DNA from: Syngnathus acus
Taxonomy: Eukaryota > Chordata > Actinopteri > Syngnathiformes > Syngnathidae
NCBI RefSeq assembly: GCF_901709675.1
Contig: NC_051088.1
Location: forward strand, 12,873,693-12,937,692
DNA: 64,000 bases
Direction: 5' to 3'
Below, piece by piece: positions 1 to 13,156 of this stretch. The position numbers and the translations under genes are program-made. Positions within the stretch are counted from its first letter, which is position 1, and each line of letters begins with the position of its first letter. The notes beneath the pieces are model-generated. The model was not told the DNA's origin and did no database searches. It saw nothing but the letters and a program-made list of their open reading frames with translations.

Positions 1-3000
1 CCAGCTCTGCTAAGGCAGTAAAGAGGAAGTCAGATACCATGAAACCCACAAGAGCGGTTCCTAAACCAGACCATGTTGTGGGAACTTTTAGATTCTGTTG
101 TGACAAAGCACTCAAATCAACGAATTCGATTTTTTTTAGGACTCTTGCTTCACGTGGGTATAATGTAGTGATGATTAGGTATTGATCTCGAGGAATATTT
201 TTTGATCATGTGGGATGATTAATGTTGTGTTTTTCAGTCACTGGCCTTTGAAGCAATGGAGTTCAATACTTTTAACATCCCTGAATGGGATACAGAATAA
301 AATCAATAGGGACTGTAATGGTAGAGCTTCTATTTAGCTGTAGATTGCAGTTGCATGTCAGACATTGGAAAGCAAGAAAATAATGAAGCTGGTATGTATA
401 TCTGTTGACAGCAAGATTTTCTCACCTGGACTAAAAAATTATTAGAAGCAATGATCTACATTTACAATTCATATATATTGTCCATGACAATGAATTAATG
501 TATTACAAAAGTCTATTCTCTTCCATTTTGTTTTTCACATTTAGCTGCTATGTGTATGTTGGATTATTTATTTATCTATTTTTATTTTTTAGGTCCAATC
601 AGATTTCAGCCTTAATTTGTTGGCATGTCAATCTACTCTGCCCGTCACCATCAAAAAGCAATTTAAGCACATACTGTATTAGCAATGATCTTCAATCAAT
701 CTAGTTTTGAAATTGATCCCAAATGACGAACTAGGTGCACCACAGCCTTTGCAGTTTATCCCCCATTGATGGATTAAAAACGTTTAGCCAGCAAATCACA
801 TCTGTAGGGATCTGCATATATCAATAAATTTAATAATCAACATCTCTCTCATCATGTTTTTTAGAATTTTTGTCTTGTTATTAATGATTAGTCACTATTG
901 ATTTTAAACTGTATGTGGGACATTTGTATGCTGTATTTTCATTTAGTACTGATGTGTTCTATATTCGTGACATAATAGTGGTGGCATTAAGAGATAGATT
1001 AAGTCGGATAAATCGAAAGACCTATGGACTAAACGCATAGTCGCCCCTGAAATCCACATAGCAAATAGTGTAAGATGTAAAGATACTTTCAATTCCAAAA
1101 TGCCTTTTTTTCTTTTCAGTTTCCTTCTGCAAAAATTCAAAACAGCCAACAGTGTGCCTCTTTGCCACCTGTTCAACCACATTCCTCTAAAGTTGCTTCC
1201 TTTTACAACCACATTGAGATTACTTTTCCCACCGTATTCATCATGTTAAATAACAATTTAAAGTATGTGCTCGTTTAGAATTAAAATTGTACAATTTGGA
1301 ATAACTTATTTATATATTTTTTTTATATACGGATATTTTTTTAAATTACTGTTTACTCCCTTAAGCTAAAGAAAACAACTTTGTTCAAAATAAGTAAATA
1401 AATAAATAAAATAATAATAAAATAAAAATAAATAGTAAATCATTTCAACTGTTGGCTCAGAACTTAATGACAATAAGTTGTTGGTAACAATACACTGTTG
1501 GCATTGTGTAAACCAGTCTCACAATTCAAAATAACTGCATTCCACACATAGCTCTCAATCTCAGATGAATGCTCAGTCAGCCACGCAGCAAGCACACTGT
1601 GACAGTTGAGTCATTTGTAAAAGCCCCGCAACTTAACGCAAGCAATATTTTCAACTAAGTCAACAAGAACAGTACAAGGATCCTCCACTGGTTGTAACAC
1701 AGTGACATCACCAGTAGCACGTCCTTCCGCATTCTTTAACCGTGACTAATAAACATGTGACCTCCTGTGTCAATTTACTCAAAGTTCTCTGGAGCTAGCC
1801 GGAGGGCTGCTTGGCTGGCGCCAAAACCTGTGGATAATGACACTATGCGTGTATCTACTTTGAAAATAAATTACGCACAAGCCTCACACTCACGAAAGAG
1901 CAGCAATAACCAATGAAGGGCAGGAAGCTTCTCAAATTGGTTGATTAACACCAAATGACACAAAGCGCTCAAGAGCTGAATGACAATTTAGTTGCCGACC
2001 GCGACGAGCTCATTTTCAGTCTTCCCGAATGAGACATATAAATCATGTGCGAGTCAAATACACAAGTTACATGAAAAGGATCAGACGCAATGGCGGATAG
2101 GGTTGAGATTGGTTCTGATGATCAATCACCTTCGAGTAAGACTTGGAAGCAAAAACAAACCAAATTGGCCATACGTTCATGAATTCTAATGAGGCCACTC
2201 AGGAACCTCAATTCCAACAAGCATGAAGATACACTTTGCATTCATAATTATGCGGAGCTGTTTTTGTAGCTTGGGTTGGCTGAGTGATCAAAAACGTTTG
2301 TTGCAATCTTTATATTCTTTCAACAAATCATCATAGCATGAATGTTTTTTTTACAGTATTTGTCATGTAGCAAACATGGCCTTTTCCCCAAGGTAATATG
2401 TTATTATTGTGGAGTCACTGAACCAAAATTTAGTTGACTCTGATCATAGCACCAGTGAAATGACAGCCAAGCATATTGTGGGCAGGTGTGTTTACACCTG
2501 AAAGCTTTGGTTTTCACTTTGAGATTTAGCAAGAAGCAGCAGCTGCACTACATCACCACATGGCAGCTAAGCAAAGCGTCACAGGGATGTTTTTAGAGCT
2601 CAGGAATGTGCTACCAATAGATATCAGAGCCGCTACTTCAGTAGAAATATTCAAGACGTAAGCTCTCGGCTTTAGTTAAACCTTGCTGTTTCCATCAACA
2701 CAATGCCGATACAATTAATATTACCAACTCATTGAGTGGGGTTTATAATGAATAGCCGAGTTCCGTCACGCCTACTTTACAGGGCGATTGATGAGACGCA
2801 GACTGCAATGCTGGAAATGATTGTACAGCAATTAGGTATGACATGCAATTCATTGAAATGTTGTCGTTTTATCTTCTATCCATCGTAAAAATGTTCCCAC
2901 AAGGGCCGGAGCTAGGGGGTGGCCACTTATTGAGCCCCATGTCTAAAAGTGGGTGAGAGGCACACCCCCATGCAGCACTTCTTTACAAAAATTAAAATAC

Positions 3001-5944
3001 ATCAAATAGTGTAGCTAATGTGGCGCAAGCAGCAGACTCGTCTCAAAACACAAACATCTTTTTGTCCCTATGTGTGACGCTTTTAAAAAGAAAATCACGG
3101 AAACACTCCAGATTTATTTTTATCTTTAACCTAAAGAGGCTTTCAGGGACAATTGGATTGAGACGAGTGAATGCTGTGACAAGAAATGTTGATTGATGAT
3201 TAATGGCAGCATAATCGCCCCCCCAGTTCTGAGATTAGTAATGATCTCAGTCATCTCGTACGTGATTCTCCTAACTCTGCAATCCTCGGTGTGCATCACT
3301 TGCCCCAATATAGGAATATCTTACACGGGAATCCTACCGCAGCAGCAATGCCGTTTTGCTTATTGTCTCTGCTGGTGACGGCCAGAAAACCAAGACACCA
3401 GATGGGCCCAACTCGAAGTGCCGTGACCGCGCATTGGGAAGAATCTCACTTCAATCAGCTGTCAAGATTACCTGCTCGCCGCAGGGCTCTGTCCACATCT
3501 GCACCCGTCTATTGAATCATAGATCTTCATTTCCGTGACTTCTCTAGTCTGCCAATCTATGTTGCACAAAAAGGAGCAAGCTCTCACTCTGTCGCTAGCT
3601 TCCACTCATTATGGGATGACAAGAAGACTAGGGGGAGAAAAAAAATCTATTTTATGCCCACCTTGTGCCGTTATTCCCTCACAACAGTCACAGCTTCATT
3701 TGATCGTTCCGTTACCTCGATTATCTTGGCTGGATATAATTTCAAAACATTTACACAACAGCGACAATGATATGAATCATTTAAATGTGGGGTTTTTTTT
3801 CTTCCTTATTTGGGCTCAAATGATGGCACAAAAACACATGGGAAGCACATTGTAAGAACTTGAATTTGAATCAAAATCAAATCTACTAACTTGAACAATG
3901 TTTGAATCTACGTTGGAACTTTTGGAGTAGCTAGCAAGTTCTCTCGCACATGCTTCTTAGGTTAGTTCTAGACTCTAAATTGCTCTATGTGTAATGTGAG
4001 AACTGTTGGTAAATCCGCACACTAAAATGATAGCTTGCTCGGCAGCAGCTACTTCAACAAGTCTAAACCGGAGCAAATTATGTCCATCTTTAAAGTAGTC
4101 ACGTTCAAAAAAGTGTGGAAAAAATAAATAAAAAAAAGTTCTGGTTGCCATATTACAATAATAAAGCAATCCTCAGATTACTGGTATTGAGAGACTCATG
4201 GTCAACTGCAATAATGACAGTTGAACAAAATGTCTAAAATTCACAGAAAATGGGAAAATGAGGTGAGGCCCAACTCATTGACAGCCACACACGTGTTTGA
4301 AATAAACAATTTTAAAAAATTGCAACTCTTGACAACTCAAACATTTACAGGAAGCAGGACGAACACAACACGCTTTTTTGTCAGATTCCCCTTTTCCTGT
4401 ACATGAGCAAAACATGCTGCGTAATTTATCCTCTCTCCCAACTTTACAACATTTCCTTCTCCACCAGGGTGCTATCGTTTGAGCCACCTCATCTCGGCAT
4501 CAGGCAGCCATAAATGAAAGATGAGGCTTGAATAAATCATGAGAAAAGAAACCGAGATATAAACACACAGTGGGGAACCACAGGGGGAACAGAGAAGCCC
4601 ATATGAACTTGTCAAACTGGAGTTATATTGCTGATTAACCATCCCCTGTGAACACATTGTAAGAATACAAAATGACTTAAGTGTTCTCCCTTACTGCATC
4701 ATCTACGGACGTGTATTTACTGTAAGCCACTTAACGCAAGATGCTTCTGACTACGCAACGTTTGAGTGCTTTAAGTGTCAACTCCGCCCAGATGAAGTCA
4801 AGCCACAATTCTAAAACCCCTTTCCGACAATCAAAAAGCCTGGAGTATATAGTCAGACTCCAAAACAATGCATTCAAAGCAGGTTGTGTTGATCAGCCTC
4901 CGATGTCAGTCCTAAATATCCTGAGACAACTTGTGGCAGGGTTTGTAACATTACACCCAAAAAAAACAACAGTTGCATTGCGATGAAATCTTGCCATCTT
5001 CCCCAGATGAGACTTTAAAGAACCACTATCAACAGGTACGCGTGGATGTAAACACGGCAAAGCATGTGACCGTGGTTACGCCCTGAGGAACAAAGGAATG
5101 TCGGCCCAACGGGTTGGTTTGGATTTAGATTTGCCATGGTGCTACAACTTGCTTGCACAACACCGAGCAGACAAATCAGCCATTTACACATTCCTGTAGA
5201 GTGTCACAGCTATGGCCACATTGTGAAATTGTGGCAGCAAAAGAGCTTGCTACTTTTTCAAGACAGTGTTGCTAAAAGCTTATCAAAATATCTTTCTGTA
5301 TCAATACAACAGCCCCATGATTTACGCGCGGGGTAATTTCATCAGTCTGACAGATCTTGTCTTTTCTCCGCCGTGTGGTGCAGTGAAACAAAGTTGCCAA
5401 AGCAACACCACTGACATGACAAATAGCTCACATGTACATCAACATACAACGCTCAGTCAGTCTGTTTCCATGTAAATTGAAATGCTGCATCACTCTTAAT
5501 TTGGGTTTATATTTTTGTATCCGCCTCTACAGTAGAACATGCCTGAACCTCACTGCACGTCACTGAAGATAACGGAATGAGACTCATCTTGTATTTTGAG
5601 GGATTCATGTCCTTTCAATTCATTTCAATAGGGAGCCGAGTGTGGCACGGAATGAAATCAAACTCATACGTCAAGGTATAAACAGTGCCGCGTGAGTGAG
5701 TCTCCACACAGCACGGAATCATCTCAATAGCAATGTTCGTGCATGGATGCGAAGAAGATTACAAAATGAGTTCAGACAAAGGTCGGCGAGCTGATGTGGC
5801 AGTGCTGCCAGATGTAGCCTCGCTCTCTCACATGCACGCGCGTGATCGGGAGCGTACTGCAGCAAAAACAGCTGCTGAAAACATGGAAGTGACCTTTAGC
5901 TTCCGAACTCACTCACACACACATATATCAAAAGGCGCACACAC
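1..5944 (-). other. magi3: Probable intron 1 of magi3, no exon seen
   Basis: The first coding exon of magi3 ends at 5945 with a GT donor reading leftwards, so this stretch should be the start of its first intron. First introns of MAGI genes are usually very long (family knowledge). Short open frames occur, but none resembles the next MAGI exons (guanylate-kinase-like and WW domains). There is an A/T-rich patch around 1390-1440. A piece near 2903-2920 resembles the end of the hAT-like element seen at 53 kb. I see nothing else. Confidence 0.5.
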
Positions 5945-6251
5945 CTGGTTTGACTGTCTTCAGGCGGATGGGCTCTCGGAAGTGGCGGATGACAGCCAAC
6001 GTGTCCCGGTGAGTGAGTCCGCTCACCGGCGTGCCGTTGACCTCCAGGAGCACGTCCCCGCTGCCAGGGAGTCTTCCGGCGTGACACACCATTGCCTCGG
6101 CTGCAATGTGGCCGAGATAGGGGAACTCCCCCTGCTCGGCGCCGCCACGCACCTCCACCACCGTGACCAGGTCGCCGGATCCCCCCCACGATACAGCGCA
6201 CTCCTGGACTTTCGCCGACCAATGCTTCTTCTTTTTGAGCGTCTTGGACAT
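5945..6251 (-). CDS. magi3: magi3 first coding exon (N-terminal PDZ domain), partial gene
   Basis: MAGI proteins are membrane-associated guanylate-kinase scaffolds at tight junctions and synapses, with an N-terminal PDZ domain, a guanylate-kinase-like domain, WW domains and further PDZ domains. The frame starting at the ATG at 6251 begins [11 protein letters not shown] and ends [12 protein letters not shown]. It also contains [16 protein letters not shown] and [10 protein letters not shown]. This opening is the MAGI3 form; MAGI1 begins MSKVIQKKNHW and MAGI2 MSKSLKKKSHW (from memory). I chose this ATG over one ten codons upstream because the family starts here. The exon is 307 nt and ends in phase 1 at CCAG|GTGTGT. 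The rest of the gene lies to the left, outside the window. Confidence 0.9.
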
Positions 6252-7170
6252 TGTTGGATGCTCTTTTGGCAGTCCGAACACGATCGTCCTTGAAGGCGGC
6301 TGGGGGTGCTAAGACGCAGTGACGCACCGGGGAATCATTGCAGATTGTACAAGTCAAATGTCATATTCCACTTCGATGATAAGTGGTCTCTTGCACATCG
6401 AAGGTGGTCGGTCGCTCCACTGGATCACTTGCGCATCACTTCTTTGCATGCGAGGCCAACCGGCTGCGTCAGTGTCGCATAGAGACGGAAAGTGTCGTTT
6501 CGGGTACTGGGGTGTCTCAACCCCACACCCCCTCCTTGTGCACTCACGAAATACAACTGGGTCGTCGCTTTTTTTTTTTTTTTTCTCCTCGGTTTAACTC
6601 CAATATAACCGTGCAAAGTGCACTTGGCGAGTGCCCGGTAGTTTTCCTCGTTTCAAACGCGATCCCCCCAAAAATCAGGAATTCGTCGGCCAAGTTGATG
6701 AAATTGCAGTCAAAACACGGATCACCGTATCAGCTGTTTGTTTCGCAGCTCGATCCAAACAGACTGGATATGCAACTTTACGCCGCGCACCTGTCCTTGT
6801 CTGGTGCCCTCCTCCTCCGCGGTGACATCAGCAACGGAGTCCTTGGAAACGGAAAAACATACCTGTCCCTCCTCTCAGACAAGGGAGACTTGCGCTCTTT
6901 TCTTTCCCAGGCGTTCATCCATGTGTTCAACGCTCGGCGACTGCACGACTCCTCAACATGCACTGAACATTTTGTACGAAACAAAACATTCATGGGAACA
7001 CGCACGGGCCATGATCCGATTATACTTCATAACTTTTTTTCCCCCCACCAGGCTTGTTCCGTGTAGCATCGTGATTAGAGGCTCTTCTGTCCAATCCGTA
7101 GCCAGGGGTGGGAGTCGAAGGCAAATGGTTCAACCAATGACGAGGAGGAGAAGGCGGGACTTTTGTGACT
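6252..7170 (-). promoter_or_regulatory. magi3: 5' UTR and promoter side of magi3
   Basis: This is immediately upstream of the magi3 start codon and is richer in G, C and CpG than the surrounding DNA, as is common for promoters of widely expressed vertebrate genes. No TATA box stands out. A T-run lies at 6569-6585. Open frames on the plus strand here (6383-7066, 6738-7172) show no recognisable family and are explained by the local composition. The transcription start cannot be placed. Confidence 0.35.
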
Positions 7171-7689
7171 GACATTTTTAGGCGTTTCGTTACTCTGTGA
7201 CAAACGAGGCTAAGTTGCCGCGGGGAAATGTGTATTTGCGTTTGAGTAAGGACAGATAAAGTTTACACATAATCGCTGAGGAATTGGCAAAGTGACCAAT
7301 AGAGTCTTGCATGACGTGTTGCAATTTTATGCCATCAGTAGAGCTTAGAGTTTATGAGCGTTCTTTTTCCTATGAAAGCCTGCCCTCTCGTGGTTACAAG
7401 TGGATATTACAATCACCGGACTTCATTGATACATTGATCAATGATGGGAAGTACTGAAATATAAATACATACGTTACTACTGATTGTGACCGATTTACGT
7501 CGTTTAAAAAAAAAAAAATCTATGTTTTTTGTTTTATTTGTCTCAAATCCTGGGTATTTTATCTATTTACATGTATTGTTCATTGCTCTGCTTTAATATT
7601 TTTTTACTATCTGTACAAAAAAGAATATTTCAAAATTCATTCTTTGCTTATACTTTCTACTACTTGCTTTGTCAAAACAGGCTTGTTTT

Positions 7690-7820
7690 ATTGTTTTTGG
7701 TAGGGTTTCAAATTAGGGTTAGCGTTTCAAAGATGGTTAGGTTTTTAAAGTAGGCTTTAGGATGGTTACTTAGAGTTTCAACGTAGGTTTAGTGTTTCAA
7801 ATTAGGGTTTATGTTGGTTA
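7690..7820. repeat. Degenerate tandem repeat
   Basis: Variants of a unit of roughly 25-35 bases, GTTTCAAA(T/G)...AGGGTTAG, recur at about 7705, 7725, 7767 and 7795. The copies have diverged and the period is irregular. Confidence 0.5.
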
Positions 7821-9456
7821 GTCTAATCCTGTCTAATAATCCTCGTGGTTTTGTTTGCATGAGTTCATGCTATTTTAGCTAATCTTTGTCCACTCTGTGA
7901 GGCAGCAAGTTTGCCCAGTGACAACTTATGACAAACGAGTGACATTATCTGCTCAGGGTCACACAAGAGCTGAACTTATCCCACTGCCAATATTAATAAC
8001 AAAATCTTCTGTTTGCTGAGCTGCCATTCTTAACACCTATTTATTGGGTGCTCATTTCCTCTTCAAGTCAACCCCATTCCATTTCTGTTACTATTTGTGC
8101 ATTGTGACTGATGGCAGATCCCTGTGACCTTTAACAGATCAGTATAGAAAATGAATGTACAGATATTGCCTGAGTGCATTTGGTTACACATTACAATACA
8201 TAGTACATTCCCATTGCGTGAATTTGCTGATACAGTGGTGTACTTTTCTGGCATTCAAATCAACTACTAGATTCTACAAGATTCTGCAGATTAATCACAA
8301 TAGTCACCTATTGTATTTGGGTACTTTCTTTTTAATTATGTTTTGCAGTATCAGCCACTTCTGCAGATGGATTAAAACATGAGTTTGCAACAGTGTAACA
8401 ACAGTACAACAAATGCTATATCAATTAATAATCAGCAAAATACAATATGGTTCAGTCATTTAAAAGTTCTTGCTGATGTAACTCCAAAACCTCCATGAAT
8501 AAATGTGGTTATACTTGTATTTATAATCTGTACTAAAAGTACAAGATTGTTAACTCGGTAGATTTTTGCCTTTTGTTTTTTTTATCTATAAAGACAGGAC
8601 AGTGTGAGTAACCCAAGTCACAACCTTTTGAGTGAATATTTTTTTGTGTTTCAAAAGTTTCAAGAGAAAATTCAGCACTAATGAAGTTGACTGAAGCCTT
8701 CCACAAAGCAATGTGAAGGATAAACTTTTAAACTTTGTGCATGAATAGTGTAGTGGAATGAAGTATCAGGTAGCCTGTTGCTGTTTTTTTTTTTTTTTGC
8801 ATCAAGTTTCTGATCAGTTCACTCTCTTCTTCAAATGCCACTCATAATAAAAACAAATACTGAATACTGTCCAGTTGACGTCAGAGAGTGTGACATTCGA
8901 GCAATCCAGTGTGGATTTACAGTTCAGAATCCTCCTAAAACAGAGGCTACAAGAAATCTAAATTTTGCATGTCCCTAAATCACTGATGGCAGGGGAGAAA
9001 GCAATTCACTTCCAGGAAGACAAAAAAAAAAAACAGATGCGAGAATGTTGACAGCCGACGTTTCAATTTTGAAAAATACACAAAACACATTGTCATATTA
9101 GTTAAAACTGCCATGACATGAAAAATAAAACTCCAAATAAAAACATTTACTTTATGTGTTACCGGTGTAGGCTGGGCCCGTTATGAGTGCGCAACAAATG
9201 CTCAAGTCACGCCTTCTTTCTCTAATTGGTTGTTTTACCTCGGGTGTGTTGGTTTATTACTAGCCGCAACAGAGGCACCTGACTTAGATGCTAGATTTTT
9301 TTCACATTTTTTTTTAGATATTATTTTTTAGATTTTTTGCCGTTTACTTCTGTAATAAAGATAGCTTTGACGAATGGGATTTTTCTACTTTAAGCGAACC
9401 ATCTTGATGTGAATACTGTACACATCCATCAATGGAAGTGTACCTATGATGAAAAT

Positions 9457-9535
9457 GACAGGCATCTCTCATCTTGTAAGTGGGAGAACTTGCACAATTG
9501 GTAGCTGACTAAATACTTTTTTGCCCCACTGTACA
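9457..9535. mobile_element. Tc1/mariner-like terminal fragment
   Basis: The text AGTGGGAGAACTTGCACAAT followed by GCTGACTAAATACTTTTTTG and CCCCACTGTA is the familiar end of teleost Tc1-like elements, as remembered from fish genomes. No transposase frame and no matching second end were found nearby, so it is a solo relic. Confidence 0.6.
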
Positions 9536-9756
9536 TCTAAAATTTCAAAACTTTTCTTATTCACCTTGAGTGAAAAGCACAAGTTACTCCCATCAGGACA
9601 CAGTTGTTCTCATCTGGATTCTCTCCCTACGAGGCATCACATCCAACAATTAAAGGTAAGTGGTAGTGCTAAATACTGCAGTGTTTGTGGGAATCGAGCT
9701 TCTTGGATCCTCCATAGCAGCGAGTAGCAGTCTGGAAGTGGCCAACATTCTCGCTT

Positions 9757-12415
9757 TTACACTTTACTGCTCCAAAGGGATGTAGGGAACAAAATGTAGG
9801 AGATACACCACAGTAGGTAGTACACACAAGGGAGGAGGAAGAACGAGCAGAACAACATGACCACTCCTAAATCGGGAAATGAAAGGCGGGAGGGGGGAGG
9901 GAGATGCAGATTTTAGTTAAGATCATACTCAAGAAAAGTATCAAGTGAATGTCAAAGCAACGGAGCACAGACTGATACAACACATTCCCCATATGTTAAA
10001 TCAAATTTTTATATTTTAAACAGAGCAGTAATTCATTTCCAAAATTGTGTGTAAAAACTCCCTCCTTATTCTTATTGCACTATTTTGGGAGTTAGTCACA
10101 ATGGGCCTTAGCAATGAGACAAAACTTACCTCCAGCATAGACAACTTTCTTCCAGGCTTGGGACTCCAACACTTGGTCGTGAGGGTAGAAGGTGTGACTA
10201 CTAATCATGAAGGGGATCATGGCCACAGCGATGACTCGCAGCATGGTCGTGTTGTTGCCCGACAGCAGTGAGACGCTAGCTAGGACGCCCGAGGAGTAGA
10301 GGCAGGGCAGTCCGCGATACATGAATGGGATCCCTGCAGACCAAGAAGAGCAAGTCTCAAGTGTAGGGATTCGCAAACGTGGGAGAACCTCAGCATCTTC
10401 ATCTCTGCCAATGCAGCTCTCGGACTGTTAAGATCTAGCATTTAAAGTATTCCACCCTTTCTATCGCTTCTCCCAGTTGCCTTCCTCCTTCACCCGTCTT
10501 ATTCCTGCGCATATATTCTGTGCAGCTAATCTTCTCTGATCTCATTTCCACCTGCTCCACAATGCTATGTGCATTCTAGTCTCATCTCATCTGTCAGCCT
10601 ATCCATAACATCCTCAAAAAAGAAGAGGCGCACATTTGCCCTCTCTTCTCCTTCAGATATCACATATGACTCACCACTGGAGATGAAACAGAGGCGAATA
10701 AAAACCGAGAGGACGTAACACATGCACAGGATGTTATCCAACAGGGCGGGTGTCCTCAGGAGCAGGGATGTGGCGATCCCAAATGTCGTGAAATCTGCAA
10801 AGTCATCCAGCTTTGCACCTTGAGAGAAACAAAAGAGGGACAAAAGTGAACTGAATGAAACTATTGTTGCTATTTCTTGAACAAAATGTTCTGCACGGTC
10901 ATCCGCAATGTGGGAATTTCAGAGTCAGCGGCCATTCAGCAAACAACATTAACCCGCGGGCTTGTCCCTTTTATCTCTCAGGAGAAGCGAGTGTGCATTT
11001 GAGCAGACGAGGAAGAGGTGAGTCGGGGCCGCAGCTGGAATGAATGAGGTGGCATTCCGAAAGCCCAGGGTCAACCATTTTAGCAATTTCAAATATGCGC
11101 GGAAAACAAAGCGATGGGATAAGATGAACAATTGAGAGGCGATGCGGTGGAATTAGTCGACCTAATCACAAAGTTCATTTGACAAAATACGTGACGGGCA
11201 AAACAACATTCACCTGCAAAGTCATGCAGAAAAACACGGCAGACAAAAAGCTCCCTGACTTGCGCAGCCGACAACGGATGATGCACCTCGGAGCTATTTT
11301 GGGCTTTTGGTTATTGTGACTCGTGAGAGGTTGACTGAAGTGCTGAGCTTTTAAAATGAGACGATTCAAAGCTTGTACCATGTGAGGGGAAAGGTATGAA
11401 GATGCATGTTTTTTTGTGGCTGCCTAGATTCTCTCATTGTTTCCCCGCCGGGTACACATTCACCAGGTTGAGTAACCAAAAAATGTCAAATCTAGATTGT
11501 ATCTTTCATTTTACGTGCTTCGGTGTGTTCAAGTGCAGGCTTGTTTACCGTGTATTTAACCATATTCCACAAAAATGAACTGTCATTCAAAAACCGTTCA
11601 GATGCCAGAATGAGCACGTTCACAAAAATGCTCCTAAGGCAGAAATACACCACATTAATCTCACATTTGTCCAAGGCATTGACAAAGTGATGAACTTTCT
11701 TTCATTGAACATGTCATACAGCACTCGCATAACCAGATACGTTATATATTTTACCTTTAACCTCAATGACTCCACCTTATAAAGAACCTTCTGTTTAAAC
11801 CTGGACTTGAATGTGCATTGCATTATTCAAAAGCAATAGGCATTCTTTCTCATTGCTCCTTCTGCATTAATGACTTGGAAAAACAATCCAAATGATTCAT
11901 CAGCTTAGTCTGCATTAGCAGGGAACTTTGTGTTTTGCCAAACTGAAAAGTCCAACAAAGCGCTGAGCAGAGAGCCTGGCCAATGCTCCATTTGAAGTTG
12001 ATCTTTGGCAATCTATCGACGTCAACACTCCACATACCCAGGGCGGAACAGGTGCCAAGTCGCCTGGCAACAGCTCCATCTGCCAAATCCAGCAGGTACC
12101 CGATCAGAATCAGCCAACATGCTGCGTGATGCTGCCTGAACAAAAGAGGGAGCAACATGCAAGAGGATATGTGAATGTTCCAAAAGGTCCAGCAATTCAT
12201 TCGATTATTATTATTGGAGATGTGCCGACTCACCCATCAAGACTGCTGAGGATGGAGGCCATGCCCATGAGCATGTTGGCAACGGAGAGGGCGTTAGCAG
12301 CATTTCTACGAGCAAACTCCTTGATCCGTAGTCCCGGGGCTTGATCACTGACAAACAACTTGTTGGTGCACTGGAAGAGACCTGCCAGCATTTTACAGCA
12401 GCAGTTAGAAGCCAT
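9757..12415 (-). CDS. tmem269: TMEM269-like CDP-alcohol phosphotransferase family membrane protein
   Basis: Five exons: 12234-12415, 12038-12135, 10675-10818, 10130-10333 and 9757-9866. All have GT-AG borders and join in frame to 738 nt (245 residues plus stop). The protein starts MASNCCCKMLAG. Across the exon 2/3 join it carries the complete CDP-alcohol phosphotransferase signature D-x2-DG-x2-AR-x8-G-x3-D-x3-D (DLADGAVAR ... G ... DDFAD). That motif binds the metal and the CDP-alcohol in enzymes making phosphatidylinositol, phosphatidylserine and cardiolipin. Hydrophobic stretches in every exon fit a multi-pass membrane protein. The later text YRGLPC and FYPHDQVLES matches what I recall of TMEM269. 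The substrate is not known. Exon 5 encodes a last hydrophobic helix. I call the family firmly and the orthology less so. Confidence 0.82.
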
Positions 12416-13156
12416 CTTGGTGAATGTGGAAGACTAAAGTTAAAACCGACTATGCCGGCTGACCTTAGTGTGTTTAAACCATTTCGCCCAGGCCGAGCCG
12501 AAGCTCAGCAGTGAAAAGTAAGATTTTTTTTTTTTTTTCTACTAGAAAATAAATGTCACGCTGTATAAAACCGAGCATCACTTAAGATGTGTGTTTATTG
12601 GATGGACACTGACCGTACAGTATGCGTCCATTTTGGGATCACTATAACGTTTTCTTTTTTGACAAATGTGCAGTCAAACATGATCAAGTGGCTCGCCCAA
12701 AAATATATCATGCACACGCCACTGAAAAAAAAGTTGTAGGTTGCACATGATTAACACATGGGAAACAAACTTGTATTTTTCTAATACAGTTTTGAAATGG
12801 GGAAAATTATGTTAACTTAGCTCATTTTAATCATGTGCAACTGTAGCATGATCAAATCCATTCCAAACTTATCCTCACAAGGGTTGCGGGTGTGTTAAAG
12901 CCTAAACCACCTGTTTTTGGCGGGGTACACCTTGAACTGGTCACCGGCCAATTGCAGGGCACAAACAGACAAACAACCATTCACACCTACGGACGATTTA
13001 GTCTAGATATGGGAGGAAACCTGAGCATCGGGAGAAAACCCAAACGGGCAGGGGGGGAACATGCAAACTTCACACAGAAAAGCCAGAGCCCAGATTTGAA
13101 CCCACGACCTGTGCAATGTGAGGTGAATGTGCTAATTGGTTGTCCACCGTGCTGAC
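11242..13156. repeat. Tandem duplication, copy 1 (contains tmem269 exons 1-2)
   Basis: This block is repeated directly in 13154-14562. Matching segments are 11242-11560 with 13154-13445, 11570-11708 with 13866-14009, and 12640-13156 with 14012-14562. Both copies end at the same GTGCTGAC, and the junction shares a GAC. Copy 1 holds the first two coding exons of tmem269. Identity is high by eye but was not computed. Confidence 0.85.
12862..13156. repeat. Common teleost interspersed repeat (copy in duplication 1)
   Basis: The segment contains GGGGTACACCTTGAACTGGT, then GGAGGAAACC, then AACATGCAAACTTCACACAG. These words are familiar from a very abundant fish interspersed repeat, here in antisense. 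I do not name the family. A second copy at about 14246-14562 arose with the local duplication. Confidence 0.6.

Larger units (their letters stand above)
7171..9756. other. Intergenic region between magi3 and tmem269
   Basis: No gene was recognised. The region holds a degenerate tandem array near 7690-7820 built on variants of GTTTCAAATTAGGGTT, poly-T runs (8788, 9310), and a Tc1-like transposon end near 9457-9535. The 3' UTR of tmem269 must extend leftwards from 9757; an AATAAA on the minus strand lies at 9256-9251, but its use is unproven. Confidence 0.4.

Noticed and set aside
5945-6251. magi1 or magi2 instead of magi3
   Set aside because: The opening residues and the KVQECAVSW and [15 protein letters not shown] text fit MAGI3 as I recall the three proteins.
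6383-7172. Plus-strand open frames of 227 and 144 codons
   Set aside because: They lie over the magi3 promoter side, overlap each other in different frames, contain T-run and low-complexity text, and match no family.
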